From assembly GCA_021738045.1 (NCBI GenBank), contig JAIPCU010000003.1:1-52391 (forward strand): DNA of 52,391 nt. Reading direction: 5' to 3'. The notes under the pieces were generated by a model. The model made no database searches. It was not told the DNA's origin and saw only the letters and a program-made list of their open reading frames with translations. Shown here in pieces: positions 25,847 through 34,923 of the stretch (its first letter is position 1; every line of letters starts with the position of its first letter). A program made the position numbers and the translations under genes. The stretch is from Candidatus Methylopumilus sp. (GTDB lineage: Bacteria > Pseudomonadota > Gammaproteobacteria > Burkholderiales > Burkholderiaceae_B).

Positions 25847-26832
25847 TCGACTTTTATCAGGCTAAGCAGCGCGAGTTAGAGTTTTTTCAGCTAGCACGCC
25901 TGCTGGCGAGACACTTACGCTCTGAAATTGAGGCTAAAGGCTTCTCAGAGGACGAGTGGCTTGAGTGGGAAGCGCTTCTTTTTAAACATCTACGCGTCAG
26001 ACCGATACTGTCGATGGGATTTCCTGATACGGATATCGCATCGATCGAAAAGATTGATCAAAACAAAATCAGAGTTGAGACAACCTTCTTTGGCCTTTAC
26101 GGCGTGACCTCGCCTCTACCAAATTTTTACTCTGAATACCTGCTTGACAATAACCAAGAGGGCTTGAAGGCTGCTCGAGGCTTTATTGATATTTTTCACT
26201 ATGCCGCGTTTCCTCTTTTGATTCGCGCCTGGGGACGCTATCGAACCTGGACTGGACTGCAAGAGCGGACAGACCCACGTCAGACAGATCGCCGAACCAG
26301 TTGGGTCGGCTTAACAGGCGCGGGTTTGCGCAAGCGTTTTAGCCATTGGAGCGCATTAACTGTCTTAGCCCCAGTCCTTTCGAGTCGAAATCGCTCGGCC
26401 AGCAATTTAGAGGCGCTCGTGCGCACGATTGCGCGCTCTGGGCAAGTTGAAGTGCGTCCCTGCCTAGCAACCAAAGTCGGGATACCGAACAACTACAGGT
26501 TTAGATTGGGTTTGACCAACCACCAACTTGGAGATCAAGCAGTCTTGGGTTTTAACGTAAATGATAGTCGTCATTTTGTTGAGGTTTTGCTAAGCAATCA
26601 AGCAGAAACCGATCGCAACGCACTTCTCCCGTTGGGCGCGCGTTTTGATCTGCTCAAACAAGCGCTAACGATATTTCTCAACGATGCCTTGACCATATAT
26701 TTTAGATTCAAGGGTATATCTAGCCCACGCCTGTTAGGCCTTAGCAGGCTAGGCCTGGGCGCAACGCTTGGAACAAAGGCTCGAATCGGTGAAATTGTTT
26801 TTGTCATGAAACAAACTGAACGATTGGCATAG
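25810..26832 (+). CDS. tssG: T6SS baseplate protein TssG
   Basis: Baseplate wedge partner of TssF. 340 aa. FFQLARLLARHLRSE near the N-terminus, RVRPILSMGFPDTDIASIEK, the TTFFGLYGVTSPLPNFYSEYL signature (split here at 20) followed by RGFIDIFHYAAFPLLIRAW, and a C-terminal SRLGLGATLGTKARIGE end. The first ATG lies 37 bp inside tssF. A 119-bp gap to the pentapeptide gene contains a possible 33-residue ORF. Confidence 0.94.
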   Translation: MAKLDSTELNVLVDFYQAKQRELEFFQLARLLARHLRSEIEAKGFSEDEWLEWEALLFKHLRVRPILSMGFPDTDIASIEKIDQNKIRVETTFFGLYGVTSPLPNFYSEYLLDNNQEGLKAARGFIDIFHYAAFPLLIRAWGRYRTWTGLQERTDPRQTDRRTSWVGLTGAGLRKRFSHWSALTVLAPVLSSRNRSASNLEALVRTIARSGQVEVRPCLATKVGIPNNYRFRLGLTNHQLGDQAVLGFNVNDSRHFVEVLLSNQAETDRNALLPLGARFDLLKQALTIFLNDALTIYFRFKGISSPRLLGLSRLGLGATLGTKARIGEIVFVMKQTERLA

Positions 26833-26866
26833 AAACTTTTTAATACATTTCTTTTGTGAGGTAGTC

Positions 26867-26968
26867 GTGCAGATCGTTGATTTCAAGTCGTTAGTCAGTC
26901 GTTTCAATGCAAGCACATGCGGGGCAGGCGGTGACTTAACGGAGGTGGATCTTGTCAGACTGGCTTGA
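26867..26968 (+). CDS. Possible 33-residue leader ORF overlapping the pentapeptide gene
   Basis: GTG start with GAGG 5 nt upstream; the protein begins MQIVDFKSLVSRFNASTCGA and ends VDLVRLA. Its TGA stop lies 17 bp inside the next gene, whose TTG start and GGAGG site are within this ORF. This layout suits translational coupling or a leader peptide. No family recognised; chance is not excluded. Confidence 0.35.
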   Translation: MQIVDFKSLVSRFNASTCGAGGDLTEVDLVRLA

Positions 26969-28025
26969 AGGGATTGAAGCACTCAAGGCTGTGAAAAAAA
27001 ATCAGCAAAATTCTGAGCCTGTTACAGATTTGAAATTTTGTCGGGTCGCGTTTGACAGACTATTGTTTGACGACATGCATTTTATAGAATGTCAGTTTGA
27101 CGCGGTCACTTTTCACGAGAGCGTCTTAGAAAGCATTACCTTTATTGATTGCAAATTCAATAAAGTCAGCTTCGACAGCGCTCAACTCCTTAACTGTAGC
27201 TTTGTGCAATGTTCTTTAACAGACTGCACGGCTGTTGTGCTGTTCTCTGAAGAGTTGTCGATGGTCGATTGTCAACTCACGCGGTTCGACGCAACGCGCG
27301 CGACGCTCAAAATGGCTCGCTTTGTAAAAGTCACTTGCGTCGATGTCGTCTTTTTATACGCAAATCTTGAAATGTCGGCAACCGTTCAGACGACCCATCA
27401 ACATACAAATTTCTCAAGAGCTAACTTGCAAAAGGCAGCTTTTCAGGGCATTGATTTAACTACCTGTTCCTTGACGGATATTCAAGCAACAAAAGTCGTT
27501 TTCTCTGAGTGCGAGCTTGACGGTTTAGATTTGACCGGCGCCGTACTCACCAACATGCAGTGCAACAAGGCAAGTTTGCAAGGGGTCATTTTTAATACTT
27601 GTGAGTTAACCGGTGCAAATTTCACAGATGCAAAAATGAATGGGGCACAAATGAGACGTAGCAATTTGACCCTGGCGTCTTGGCTACGTACTGAGTTGCG
27701 AGACTGCTGTTTGGATCAGGCATCGCTTGTGCAAGCGCGCGTCATCAGATCCGACGCTTGCGGTTCTAGCTTGTTAAACGTTGACGCCAAACAATCGGTT
27801 TGGCATCTGTCAAACCTAAGTGATGCCAAGATGAGTGGGGCGAATCTGCACCAAGCCGACTTAATTGGTGCAGATCTGACAAGGGCAGATTTGACCCAGG
27901 CGACTTTGTCATTTGCTAAGTTGGATAAGTCGATTCAAGAAGACACCCGTTTCAGCATTGGTGCAAAAGCGACCATCATGCCGGCAAACGACAGTTATGC
28001 AGAGTTTATTTTAGCCGCGTCCTAA
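26952..28025 (+). CDS. T6SS-associated pentapeptide-repeat protein
   Basis: 357 aa. Almost the whole protein is pentapeptide repeat A(D/N)LXX, loosely kept in the first half (FDRLLFDDMHFIECQFDAV) and clear in the last third (GANLHQADLIGADLTRADLT), which predicts a right-handed quadrilateral beta-helix. No signal peptide. The start is TTG, supported by GGAGG at 6 nt. Such proteins occur with DUF2169, DUF3540 and DUF4150 genes in several T6SS loci; their role is unknown (scaffold, adaptor or cargo are inferences). Its C-terminal end (GANLHQADL) resembles the pentapeptide part of the DUF2169 protein downstream (GANLHQSHF), so the two may be paralogous. Confidence 0.85.
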   Translation: MSDWLEGIEALKAVKKNQQNSEPVTDLKFCRVAFDRLLFDDMHFIECQFDAVTFHESVLESITFIDCKFNKVSFDSAQLLNCSFVQCSLTDCTAVVLFSEELSMVDCQLTRFDATRATLKMARFVKVTCVDVVFLYANLEMSATVQTTHQHTNFSRANLQKAAFQGIDLTTCSLTDIQATKVVFSECELDGLDLTGAVLTNMQCNKASLQGVIFNTCELTGANFTDAKMNGAQMRRSNLTLASWLRTELRDCCLDQASLVQARVIRSDACGSSLLNVDAKQSVWHLSNLSDAKMSGANLHQADLIGADLTRADLTQATLSFAKLDKSIQEDTRFSIGAKATIMPANDSYAEFILAAS

Positions 28026-28051
28026 ACGATTTATTTTACGAAGGTATCGCT

Positions 28052-28627
28052 ATGAAACATTTAGAAATTCAAGAACTATCGGCACCAGATCAACGTGTGT
28101 CACTGGTGCAGACAACAGTGGTTAGCGTCGGGCCGTACAAAATCAAAAATGGTTCGCTTGCCCGCGTTGCAACAAGCTGCCTTGTCACACCAAGTGTCGG
28201 CGACAGCGTGCTCTGCGCTCTCGCTGAAAACGATACTCAGGCAACAATCCTTGCCGTGTTAGTCAGGTTGCAGCCAGAGTTACCTTTAATTATTGCGCCC
28301 GAGGCAGCGCTCGAGCTTCAAGTGAACGAAATTACGCTTGTGACGGGTCAGGCACATTTGGTCGCTTCAAAGGTCAATGTTTCGATTGAAGTACTCAAGC
28401 GCGTAGTGAAAAAAATCGACGAGGTCGTCGATTATGCCTCGTCAACCTTTGGCAGCCTTTTCGTCAGAGCCAAACGAAGCATTAAACGTGTACAAGAACT
28501 AGACGAAGTTCAGGCTGGGCACATAAAAATAGAGAGCCCGACACTCATCGAAGTACATGGCTCGGTGACGGCAATCAGCGCAGAGCATCTGATTCAGATG
28601 CAAAGCAAACAAATTCATATGGGATAA
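28052..28627 (+). CDS. DUF3540 protein of the T6SS spike module
   Basis: 191 aa. The N-terminal part (TVVSVGPYKIKNGSLARVAT, PSVGDSVLCAL) looks like an OB-fold strand set similar to that of VgrG/gp5. A charged helix follows (residues about 110-155: EVLKRVVKKIDEVVDYAS), then short beta strands HIKIESPTLIEVHGSVTAIS that resemble gp5-type needle turns. It lies 3 bp before vgrG. ATG with GAAGG 7 nt upstream. The family is known only by its T6SS association; a structural role beside VgrG is my inference. DUF3540 assignment by length, context and end motifs. Confidence 0.7.
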   Translation: MKHLEIQELSAPDQRVSLVQTTVVSVGPYKIKNGSLARVATSCLVTPSVGDSVLCALAENDTQATILAVLVRLQPELPLIIAPEAALELQVNEITLVTGQAHLVASKVNVSIEVLKRVVKKIDEVVDYASSTFGSLFVRAKRSIKRVQELDEVQAGHIKIESPTLIEVHGSVTAISAEHLIQMQSKQIHMG

Positions 28628-28630
28628 GCG

Positions 28631-30217
28631 ATGACGACGTCAAACCTTGGATGGTACAAGTTTCAAGTAGTCGGCCAACCCGACAGCACGTTTACTGTCG
28701 CGCGTATCGACGGCGTTGAACGCCTGGGCTCACCCTATCGCTTCGAGTTAGACTTGGTGTCGGAATCGGTCGACATAGATTTACAAGCTCTGCTGGGGAA
28801 AACCGCCCAACTGAATATGCGTCCTTGGGGAGCAAACGAGGTTTTCTTTCACGGCGTGATCACCCAGTCACGCTCGTCTCAAGCATTAGCAGAGAGAAAA
28901 CTCATGTATCACGTGAGGCTTGAACCGCGTCTTGCTTTGCTCGGGCAGTCGACCTTAAACGAAGCCTATGTCGATACTGCGAACGGTCTGAACCTAAAAA
29001 ATCTAATTGATAGCGTGTTTGCACGTCATGGCTTATTGCCGGGAAAAGACTACAGCCTTGCGCTCGGTAGCCCAATCATTTCAAGAGATTTCGTCCTGCA
29101 GTACCAAGAGACTGATCTGGCGTTTCTCAACCGCTGGGTTGAGTTTGAAGGAGCTTTTTACTATTTTTCACAAGAAGTGTCAGGTGAGAAGGTCATTTTT
29201 ATTGATGATATTCAGTCGTTACCCGTTAAACGGGTTGCACTGAAATATCGTCCGGCGGGCTCAATGACAGTCGATCAGTACACGTCGTCGTTGATCGAAT
29301 TTGATGAATGGCAAGCAGTTGGTGTGGGCAAGGTTCGCTACCAAGAATACAACTACCGACAAGCGCAAGATCCCGTCACCGGATCGGCCCAGAACGCTCA
29401 ATCATTTTGGACAACACAGTTGTTTTACGGCGGCGGTTTGCGTGACAATGCTCAAGCCAATGCCTACGCCAAACTTCGCCTAGAGGCCTTCGATGCCCAG
29501 CGCGACACGCGACACGGTAAATTGCTTGCGACGGGTGTGTCGCCAGGCACCATCATCTCGGTCACCGAGCATCCACGTCAACGTCTGAATGCAGAGTTTC
29601 TCGTCACAACCGTCAGACACAAAGGGACGCAGGCCGGTTTTGGCGTCACAACCGATTTAGTCGGGCAGGGCATCACCGAGCAAAATTATTACACCGCCGA
29701 GTTTGATGCAGTGCCGAGCAATAAACCATATCGGTTACCGCTGCAAACGCCAAGACCTCATATTGCGGGGTACCTTCCTGCGCTTGTGGATGCTGAAGGC
29801 GAAGGACAAGTCGCATTTATCGATCAATACGGACGCTATAAGGTTGATTTGCCGTTTGACTTCAGTGACCGTGGCGCTGGCATGGCCTCTGCCTGGGTGC
29901 GCTTGGCGGCACCGTTTAATGGACCGGGTGACAAAGGCAATGCCGGGTTTCATTTTCCGTTACGAAAAGGCGCAGAAGTCATGCTGGCATTTATGGATGG
30001 CGATCCAGATTTACCCGTGATTGTCGGGGTATTGACCAACTCGTTGTCGCCCTCGCCGGTCAACGATCACAATGCTTCGGTACATCGAATTGTATCAAGT
30101 GCGGGGCATGAATTTCACATGGACGACACACCAGGCTCAGAAGGCGTTCGAATAAAGTCGAGTGATAACGGCTCGATGATACTGATAGGCACCTATGGCG
30201 GCGGCACTGGAAAGTAG
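28631..30217 (+). CDS. vgrG: T6SS spike protein VgrG (TssI), short form without needle
   Basis: Trimeric spike at the tip of the Hcp tube. 528 aa. The gp27-like half starts with a typical barrel (YKFQVVGQPDSTFTVARIDG, FHGVITQSRS) and RDFVLQYQETDLAFLNRWVE; the gp5 OB-fold has PLRKGAEVMLAFMDGDPDLP around residue 440-460. After HEFHMDDTPGSEGVRIKSSD the protein ends at GTYGGGTGK. The long octapeptide needle of usual VgrGs is absent, and the 52 bp after the stop cannot encode it. A gene coding such octads lies at 36481-37368 on the other strand. No toxin domain. Confidence 0.93.
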   Translation: MTTSNLGWYKFQVVGQPDSTFTVARIDGVERLGSPYRFELDLVSESVDIDLQALLGKTAQLNMRPWGANEVFFHGVITQSRSSQALAERKLMYHVRLEPRLALLGQSTLNEAYVDTANGLNLKNLIDSVFARHGLLPGKDYSLALGSPIISRDFVLQYQETDLAFLNRWVEFEGAFYYFSQEVSGEKVIFIDDIQSLPVKRVALKYRPAGSMTVDQYTSSLIEFDEWQAVGVGKVRYQEYNYRQAQDPVTGSAQNAQSFWTTQLFYGGGLRDNAQANAYAKLRLEAFDAQRDTRHGKLLATGVSPGTIISVTEHPRQRLNAEFLVTTVRHKGTQAGFGVTTDLVGQGITEQNYYTAEFDAVPSNKPYRLPLQTPRPHIAGYLPALVDAEGEGQVAFIDQYGRYKVDLPFDFSDRGAGMASAWVRLAAPFNGPGDKGNAGFHFPLRKGAEVMLAFMDGDPDLPVIVGVLTNSLSPSPVNDHNASVHRIVSSAGHEFHMDDTPGSEGVRIKSSDNGSMILIGTYGGGTGK

Positions 30218-30269
30218 AAATCGAGCTCTTCAGATGAATAAACCCGTTTGTATCCACTGACTGAAGAAT

Positions 30270-33086
30270 ATGAAGATCATTAAGCCAGCCGCAATGAGTT
30301 GTTCGCCCCTTCCAACCGCAGGTGCGTACGGTGATTATCTTGCCGTATCGGCCTTGGTCGCGTTTGAAGTGATCAACGGCGAAATCCGCGCTATCAGTGA
30401 ACAATCTTTTTGGCAGCGCATGAAGCCAGCACTGCCGCCAGAGACAGCACCCGATTTGGGCTGGCTCAAACCTCGAGGCGAGTGGCTGGCATTTGGGCAC
30501 GCTTACCCTGCTGAACCCAACAGCGTTTCGACAAAAGTATCGGTGACCATCAAACGTGAGGGCGACACCCTAAGCGCTAAAACGCTGCATGTTAGTGGGC
30601 CGCGCACGTGGCAGAAGCGCCTAAATCTAGCTTGGCCTTCAGAGCCTGAGCCGCTTGCTGCGCCAGTATTGCTTGATTGGTCGCTTGCTTTTGGGCACCC
30701 CAAACATGAAATGAATCCAAAAGGTTTAGGGGGTTATGACAATCAGTGGGTAGGTGCGGCTTTGCCTCAGATCGAGTATTTCGAGCACATGGTGGCTTCG
30801 CCAACGGACACACCCGCACCGGCGGGCTTGACTCCCTTGCCCTTGACTGGGTCAGGTCGGTTCAAACCCTGGGGCACCTACGATGAGCAATGGCGACGCG
30901 AGGTGTCTCCGGCGCTACCTGAAGACACCTCGCCAGAGGTATTGATGCAAGCCCCTGTCGACCAACGAATCACCGGTTGGTTCAAGGCCGGCGATGTGAT
31001 TGAGTGCCGCGGCATGCACCCCGAAGGGCGTTCGCTACGATGGGCCATCCCCCCGTGGCAGGCGCGTTGTTTTGTCAAACAGCCTGCTTTGAGCCCGCAC
31101 TTAATACCGGTACCCATGCAGCTTGATACCCTGCTGTTGCTTCCCGGTGCTGGGGTGCTTGCGTTGCTGTGGCGTGGTCACGTGCCAATCACTGACCCTG
31201 AAGCAAACGACGTTGACTTGGTACTGACGGCGCTCGAAAGTAACGACCAACCCCACGACCTCGCGCACTATGAGCGACTCGCGGTGTTGCGTGACCGCGA
31301 GCAAAAGACCGCAGGGCTGGCCATGTTAGACGATTCGGGGTTGATGCCCGTCGGGCAACGCGTGTCGCTATTACCAGCGCTCGACCCAGAGATGAAAAAA
31401 AAGATGCAGCGACTACAAGAGCGCGTCACTAGAGGGCAAGCTAAAGGCGAAGAGATGAAGGCTTCGTTCGAAAAAAAAGCAAATGAAAAAATGCTTGAAG
31501 CAAAAAAATCTTGGGGGAATAACACGCCCGAGATGAAATGGCCTGAGGTGAAAATTCCAGAACCAGAGCCAGTCTACGCAGAGCTCACCGCGCTAAACGC
31601 AGAACTATCGACGATCGTATTGTCGACACAGCCAGATGGAGCAAGACTTTACGAAGTGCTAAAGAGAATCGAGGTGTTAAATCAGCAGAGCAAAGCACAA
31701 GGGTTTAAGCAGGCGCGCGAAGGGTTAGAAAAAATGACCGAGGCGCTCGCGGCGCAGTCAGATGCGCAAAGGCAGGCCGCCCAAGACGCAAAGAAAGCAG
31801 GTAGCGGCCCCCCTTCACGCGGTGCAACAGCACGCAAGGCCAACGTCGCGAACAACCTCAAGTTTGCCGGACTCACACCCGAAGCCATCACAGAACTTCA
31901 AACCAAACTCGCTCAGGGAGAACGCTCGTGGGCGAACATGTATAAGCAATCTGCGCATTACTTACCCGTTGTTGCTCCTCTTGCCGAGCCCGCGACGTTA
32001 GGCGCACAAATCCTGAGGCAGACAAAACACTCACCCCTCGCTGGGGCCGCGCACGATGCAGATTGGGTTGGAGCCGATTTAAGCGGACAGAACTTAGACA
32101 ATTGTGATCTAAGCCAAGCCTACTTAGACGGTGCAAATTTATCCGGCGCGTCTTTGGTTGGCGCAGATTTACGCGGCGCTTGTTTAGCTTGGGCAAATCT
32201 GACAGGCGCCAACTTGACCGGTGCAAATCTTGAAGGTGCCAATCTGGGGTGTGCCACTTTAGTAAAGACCAATTTTTCACAGGCGAACCTGACACGCGCT
32301 GTCCTTGACAACACGGTCATGCAAGACACATGTTTTGTGGGCGCACGGTTAGATCACGTCACCATGATTGGCGTGCAGGTTGGTCAAACGGATTTTTCTG
32401 AGGCGACGTTTGATTCGTTTAAATTAATTGGTATGAAAATCGGAGGGGGGGACGATCCTTCAGACCTACTAGACAAATTAGAAAACTTGTCGTTCGATCT
32501 TGAAGATAACCTTGTACCTACTGATCTGACTCAAGCAAGATTTTTTCGTACCAACATTGATCGTGCTCTGTTTCTGGGTGCAATCGGTAAAAACGTAGAT
32601 TTTACTCAAGCAAGGCTATATAAAACTGCGCTCTTACATAGCAAGTTGACTGAAAGCAATTTCACAGGCGCCCTGCTTGAACAACTCGTCGTTGCCATGT
32701 CGTCTAGTCTGGCTGGGTCGATTTTTAGTGGCGCCTCAGTGCTTAAAAGTTTTTTACACAAGACCGATTTAAGTCGCACAGACTTTAAGGGTGCAAATCT
32801 TCATCAAAGCCATTTTGGTCAGGCTGATTTTACGGACGCCGATCTGTCGTACGTCAAAGCGGGCGCTGCCCGCTTCGAACGTGCCAATTTGTTGCGCACT
32901 ACCTTTTTACGCGCCAACCTCAGTGGGGCAAATTTTCGAGCAAGCAACTTAGCGAGCACGAGCTTTGACGAAGCCACCCTAACTCTTGCAGATTTCTCAA
33001 AAGCCAAAACAAACCATCAAACTAGTTTTATCGACGCCATAACGACCAATGCAATGATGCCCAAGTCGAACCAAAATACTCAATAA
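30270..33086 (+). CDS. DUF2169 adaptor domain fused to pentapeptide repeats
   Basis: 938 aa. Residues 1 to about 290: DUF2169 (MKIIKPAAMSCSPLPTAGAY, LGWLKPRGEWLAFGHAY, VSGPRTWQKRLN, DWSLAFGHPKHEMNPKGLGG). Residues about 373-550: Lys/Glu/Ala-rich, probably coiled coil or disordered. Residues about 600-925: pentapeptide repeats (ANLTGANLTGANLEGANLG). DUF2169 proteins serve as adaptors loading PAAR-type cargo on VgrG in Agrobacterium (the Tde2 system; family knowledge). Here the neighbour downstream is a DUF4150 PAAR-like tip, 12 bp away, so a DUF2169-DUF4150 pair is likely. The ATG has only a weak GAAG upstream. Confidence 0.88.
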   Translation: MKIIKPAAMSCSPLPTAGAYGDYLAVSALVAFEVINGEIRAISEQSFWQRMKPALPPETAPDLGWLKPRGEWLAFGHAYPAEPNSVSTKVSVTIKREGDTLSAKTLHVSGPRTWQKRLNLAWPSEPEPLAAPVLLDWSLAFGHPKHEMNPKGLGGYDNQWVGAALPQIEYFEHMVASPTDTPAPAGLTPLPLTGSGRFKPWGTYDEQWRREVSPALPEDTSPEVLMQAPVDQRITGWFKAGDVIECRGMHPEGRSLRWAIPPWQARCFVKQPALSPHLIPVPMQLDTLLLLPGAGVLALLWRGHVPITDPEANDVDLVLTALESNDQPHDLAHYERLAVLRDREQKTAGLAMLDDSGLMPVGQRVSLLPALDPEMKKKMQRLQERVTRGQAKGEEMKASFEKKANEKMLEAKKSWGNNTPEMKWPEVKIPEPEPVYAELTALNAELSTIVLSTQPDGARLYEVLKRIEVLNQQSKAQGFKQAREGLEKMTEALAAQSDAQRQAAQDAKKAGSGPPSRGATARKANVANNLKFAGLTPEAITELQTKLAQGERSWANMYKQSAHYLPVVAPLAEPATLGAQILRQTKHSPLAGAAHDADWVGADLSGQNLDNCDLSQAYLDGANLSGASLVGADLRGACLAWANLTGANLTGANLEGANLGCATLVKTNFSQANLTRAVLDNTVMQDTCFVGARLDHVTMIGVQVGQTDFSEATFDSFKLIGMKIGGGDDPSDLLDKLENLSFDLEDNLVPTDLTQARFFRTNIDRALFLGAIGKNVDFTQARLYKTALLHSKLTESNFTGALLEQLVVAMSSSLAGSIFSGASVLKSFLHKTDLSRTDFKGANLHQSHFGQADFTDADLSYVKAGAARFERANLLRTTFLRANLSGANFRASNLASTSFDEATLTLADFSKAKTNHQTSFIDAITTNAMMPKSNQNTQ

Positions 33087-33098
33087 GAGGTTATTCAC

Positions 33099-33482
33099 AT
33101 GTTTGCAAATACGATGGCAAGCACGCTCAATCTGGGCTTTCCAGATGTGTGTCTCGTGCCGATGCCATTTCCAGTGCCGGTACCACAGGTTAATTTATCC
33201 TCGACGGCTATGAGCTTGCCCACGGCACCCAATATTTTGATGGATTTTATGCCTGCTCAGAACATGCTGTCGTGGGAGGTTTTTTCGTGGGGTGATTTTG
33301 GGGTGGGGGTTGCCTGCGGAATGTGCATGGGACCCACAATACCGCTAACGGGTTCGTTTACCACCCTGCTAAATGCGATGCCGCTTCTGCGACTCTCGAG
33401 TATGAATTTGCAGAACTTAACCAACGCGCCTGGTTTCTCGGTTACACCCAGTCAATTTTCAGTTTTATGTTTAGCACCCTGA
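33099..33482 (+). CDS. PAAR-like tip protein (DUF4150)
   Basis: 127 aa. MFANTMASTLNLGFPDVCLV followed by PMPFPVPVPQVN matches the DUF4150 start (FPDVC.TP.P.P.P.PY.N), and GVACGMCMGPTIPLTGS lies mid-protein. DUF4150 proteins take the place of PAAR at the VgrG tip and often carry C-terminal toxins; this one ends right after the domain, so it carries no fused effector. AGAGG 8 nt before ATG. It directly follows the DUF2169 adaptor and is 97 bp before tssK. Confidence 0.82.
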   Translation: MFANTMASTLNLGFPDVCLVPMPFPVPVPQVNLSSTAMSLPTAPNILMDFMPAQNMLSWEVFSWGDFGVGVACGMCMGPTIPLTGSFTTLLNAMPLLRLSSMNLQNLTNAPGFSVTPSQFSVLCLAP

Positions 33483-33579
33483 CACAGCCTAGGGATAGCG
33501 TCGAGCGATTTGTCTCGCCACCACCCTTCTACTACTCACACCACGTACGCTAAACCTTTGACCTCAAGAGCAGACCGCC

Positions 33580-34905
33580 ATGACTTTTTCTCGCCCGATC
33601 TTTTGGCGCCAGGGCATTTTCCTTCAGCCGCAACACTTTCAGTACAGCGATGAGTTTCATCATTCTGTCGCGACAAATCTTGTCAAACAGTTAAGGGGCA
33701 AACTCTACGGAGTAACACGCTGTGCCATTTCTGCTGATCGCTTGGCCTCGGGCGTACTTTCAGCTGACGAGTTTGCTGCAATCATGCCTGATGGCACTTG
33801 GCTCGAACTCGGCGAAAACGCCAAGCTACCCGATATGGATCTTAAGAATCTGCTCACACAAGACGGTAGCTATCGGGTTCATGTTGGCTTAATCAAGCTG
33901 ACGCCGGCTGGGTCGAATATCGCGCACGACAACAACCCCGCACGTTATGAAGAAAACGTACAGGTTGAACTCGCGTCTGATCTGTACGAAGAGATGCCGC
34001 CGCTTGAGCTAGAACGGCTCTGGTATCGCCTACATTTTGTGCTTGAAAGCCAGTTAGACTCGATTAAAGGCCTCACCACAATACCGGTCGCTCAACTGAT
34101 TCTTGAGGGCGGGGTCATTCGTTTGGATGACGCCTTCGCACCACCCGTGCTGAACCTCGATGCCTGCCCTGCTTTAGCAAAAAAGCTGGCCCAGTTGGTA
34201 GATCTTTTGGCAGCCAGAGCGAGTCAATTAAGTACCATGTCCAACGCCTGGCGTGAAGACGGTGAGTCAACTGAACTCTTGTGGCTACGAGACAGACTCA
34301 TTCACGCAGAAATTGCCCAAGCGGTCGCTCAGCTCAAACATCGCGAACGGTTACTCACCGAACCCGCGAACATTTTCGAAGCGCTGTTGGTGTTCGTACA
34401 CCGCTTGACTGCGATGGCAGGGATCTCGACGCCAGACTTACCGAGCTGGGATCACGACGATCCGTGGGGTGGCTTTGAGCGCCTTGGAGTGGTGATCGAG
34501 GCGCTTCTCGAACAATTGCGCAGTGGGCCCGATAGCGTTGCCGTATTTAAGGCGCGCGAAGGGTGGCATGAGGCGCAAATCCCGAGTGCCTCTCGCGTGG
34601 GTGAGCACCGTGTTTATCTGGTTGTGCAGCAAGTCAGCGAGACCGAACTATTGCAAACTGCCCCACCCAAACTTGCTGCACTGTCACGCATTGTCACGAT
34701 TGTCAGTCGAGCATTACCGGGCGTTGCGATCGAGCGTTTACAACGTTTGCCCTATGGCTTGGGGGCTGGCAAAGATTCCGCAGTCTGGTTAGTCGACGTC
34801 AAAGACGCGCTTTGGCAAGAGGCATGTGACAACGGGACTGTTTGTTTGCACTGGCTCGGTCTGCCTAAGGCTGCAAGAGTATTGTTTGTTTTTTTTCGAG
34901 CTTAA
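33580..34905 (+). CDS. tssK: T6SS baseplate-membrane linker TssK
   Basis: Trimer joining the baseplate to TssL and TssM, structurally like phage receptor-binding proteins. 441 aa. IFWRQGIFLQPQHFQYSDEF is the family hallmark; then DGTWLELGENAKLPDMD, RLWYRLHFVLESQLDSIKGL and the C-terminal RLPYGLGAGKDSAVWLVDVK and ARVLFVFFRA. Start ATG 33580 gives full length. tssJ follows after 18 bp. Confidence 0.95.
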   Translation: MTFSRPIFWRQGIFLQPQHFQYSDEFHHSVATNLVKQLRGKLYGVTRCAISADRLASGVLSADEFAAIMPDGTWLELGENAKLPDMDLKNLLTQDGSYRVHVGLIKLTPAGSNIAHDNNPARYEENVQVELASDLYEEMPPLELERLWYRLHFVLESQLDSIKGLTTIPVAQLILEGGVIRLDDAFAPPVLNLDACPALAKKLAQLVDLLAARASQLSTMSNAWREDGESTELLWLRDRLIHAEIAQAVAQLKHRERLLTEPANIFEALLVFVHRLTAMAGISTPDLPSWDHDDPWGGFERLGVVIEALLEQLRSGPDSVAVFKAREGWHEAQIPSASRVGEHRVYLVVQQVSETELLQTAPPKLAALSRIVTIVSRALPGVAIERLQRLPYGLGAGKDSAVWLVDVKDALWQEACDNGTVCLHWLGLPKAARVLFVFFRA

Positions 34906-34923
34906 CTGTTTAGAGGTTCTCTT

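Noticed and set aside
28631-30217. VgrG shortened by a frameshift
   Set aside because: Only 52 bp separate its stop from the next gene and no frame there encodes needle repeats, so the short form appears natural.
33323-33553. 76-residue frame overlapping the DUF4150 gene
   Set aside because: Shadow frame of a well-supported gene; no ribosome site and no domain.
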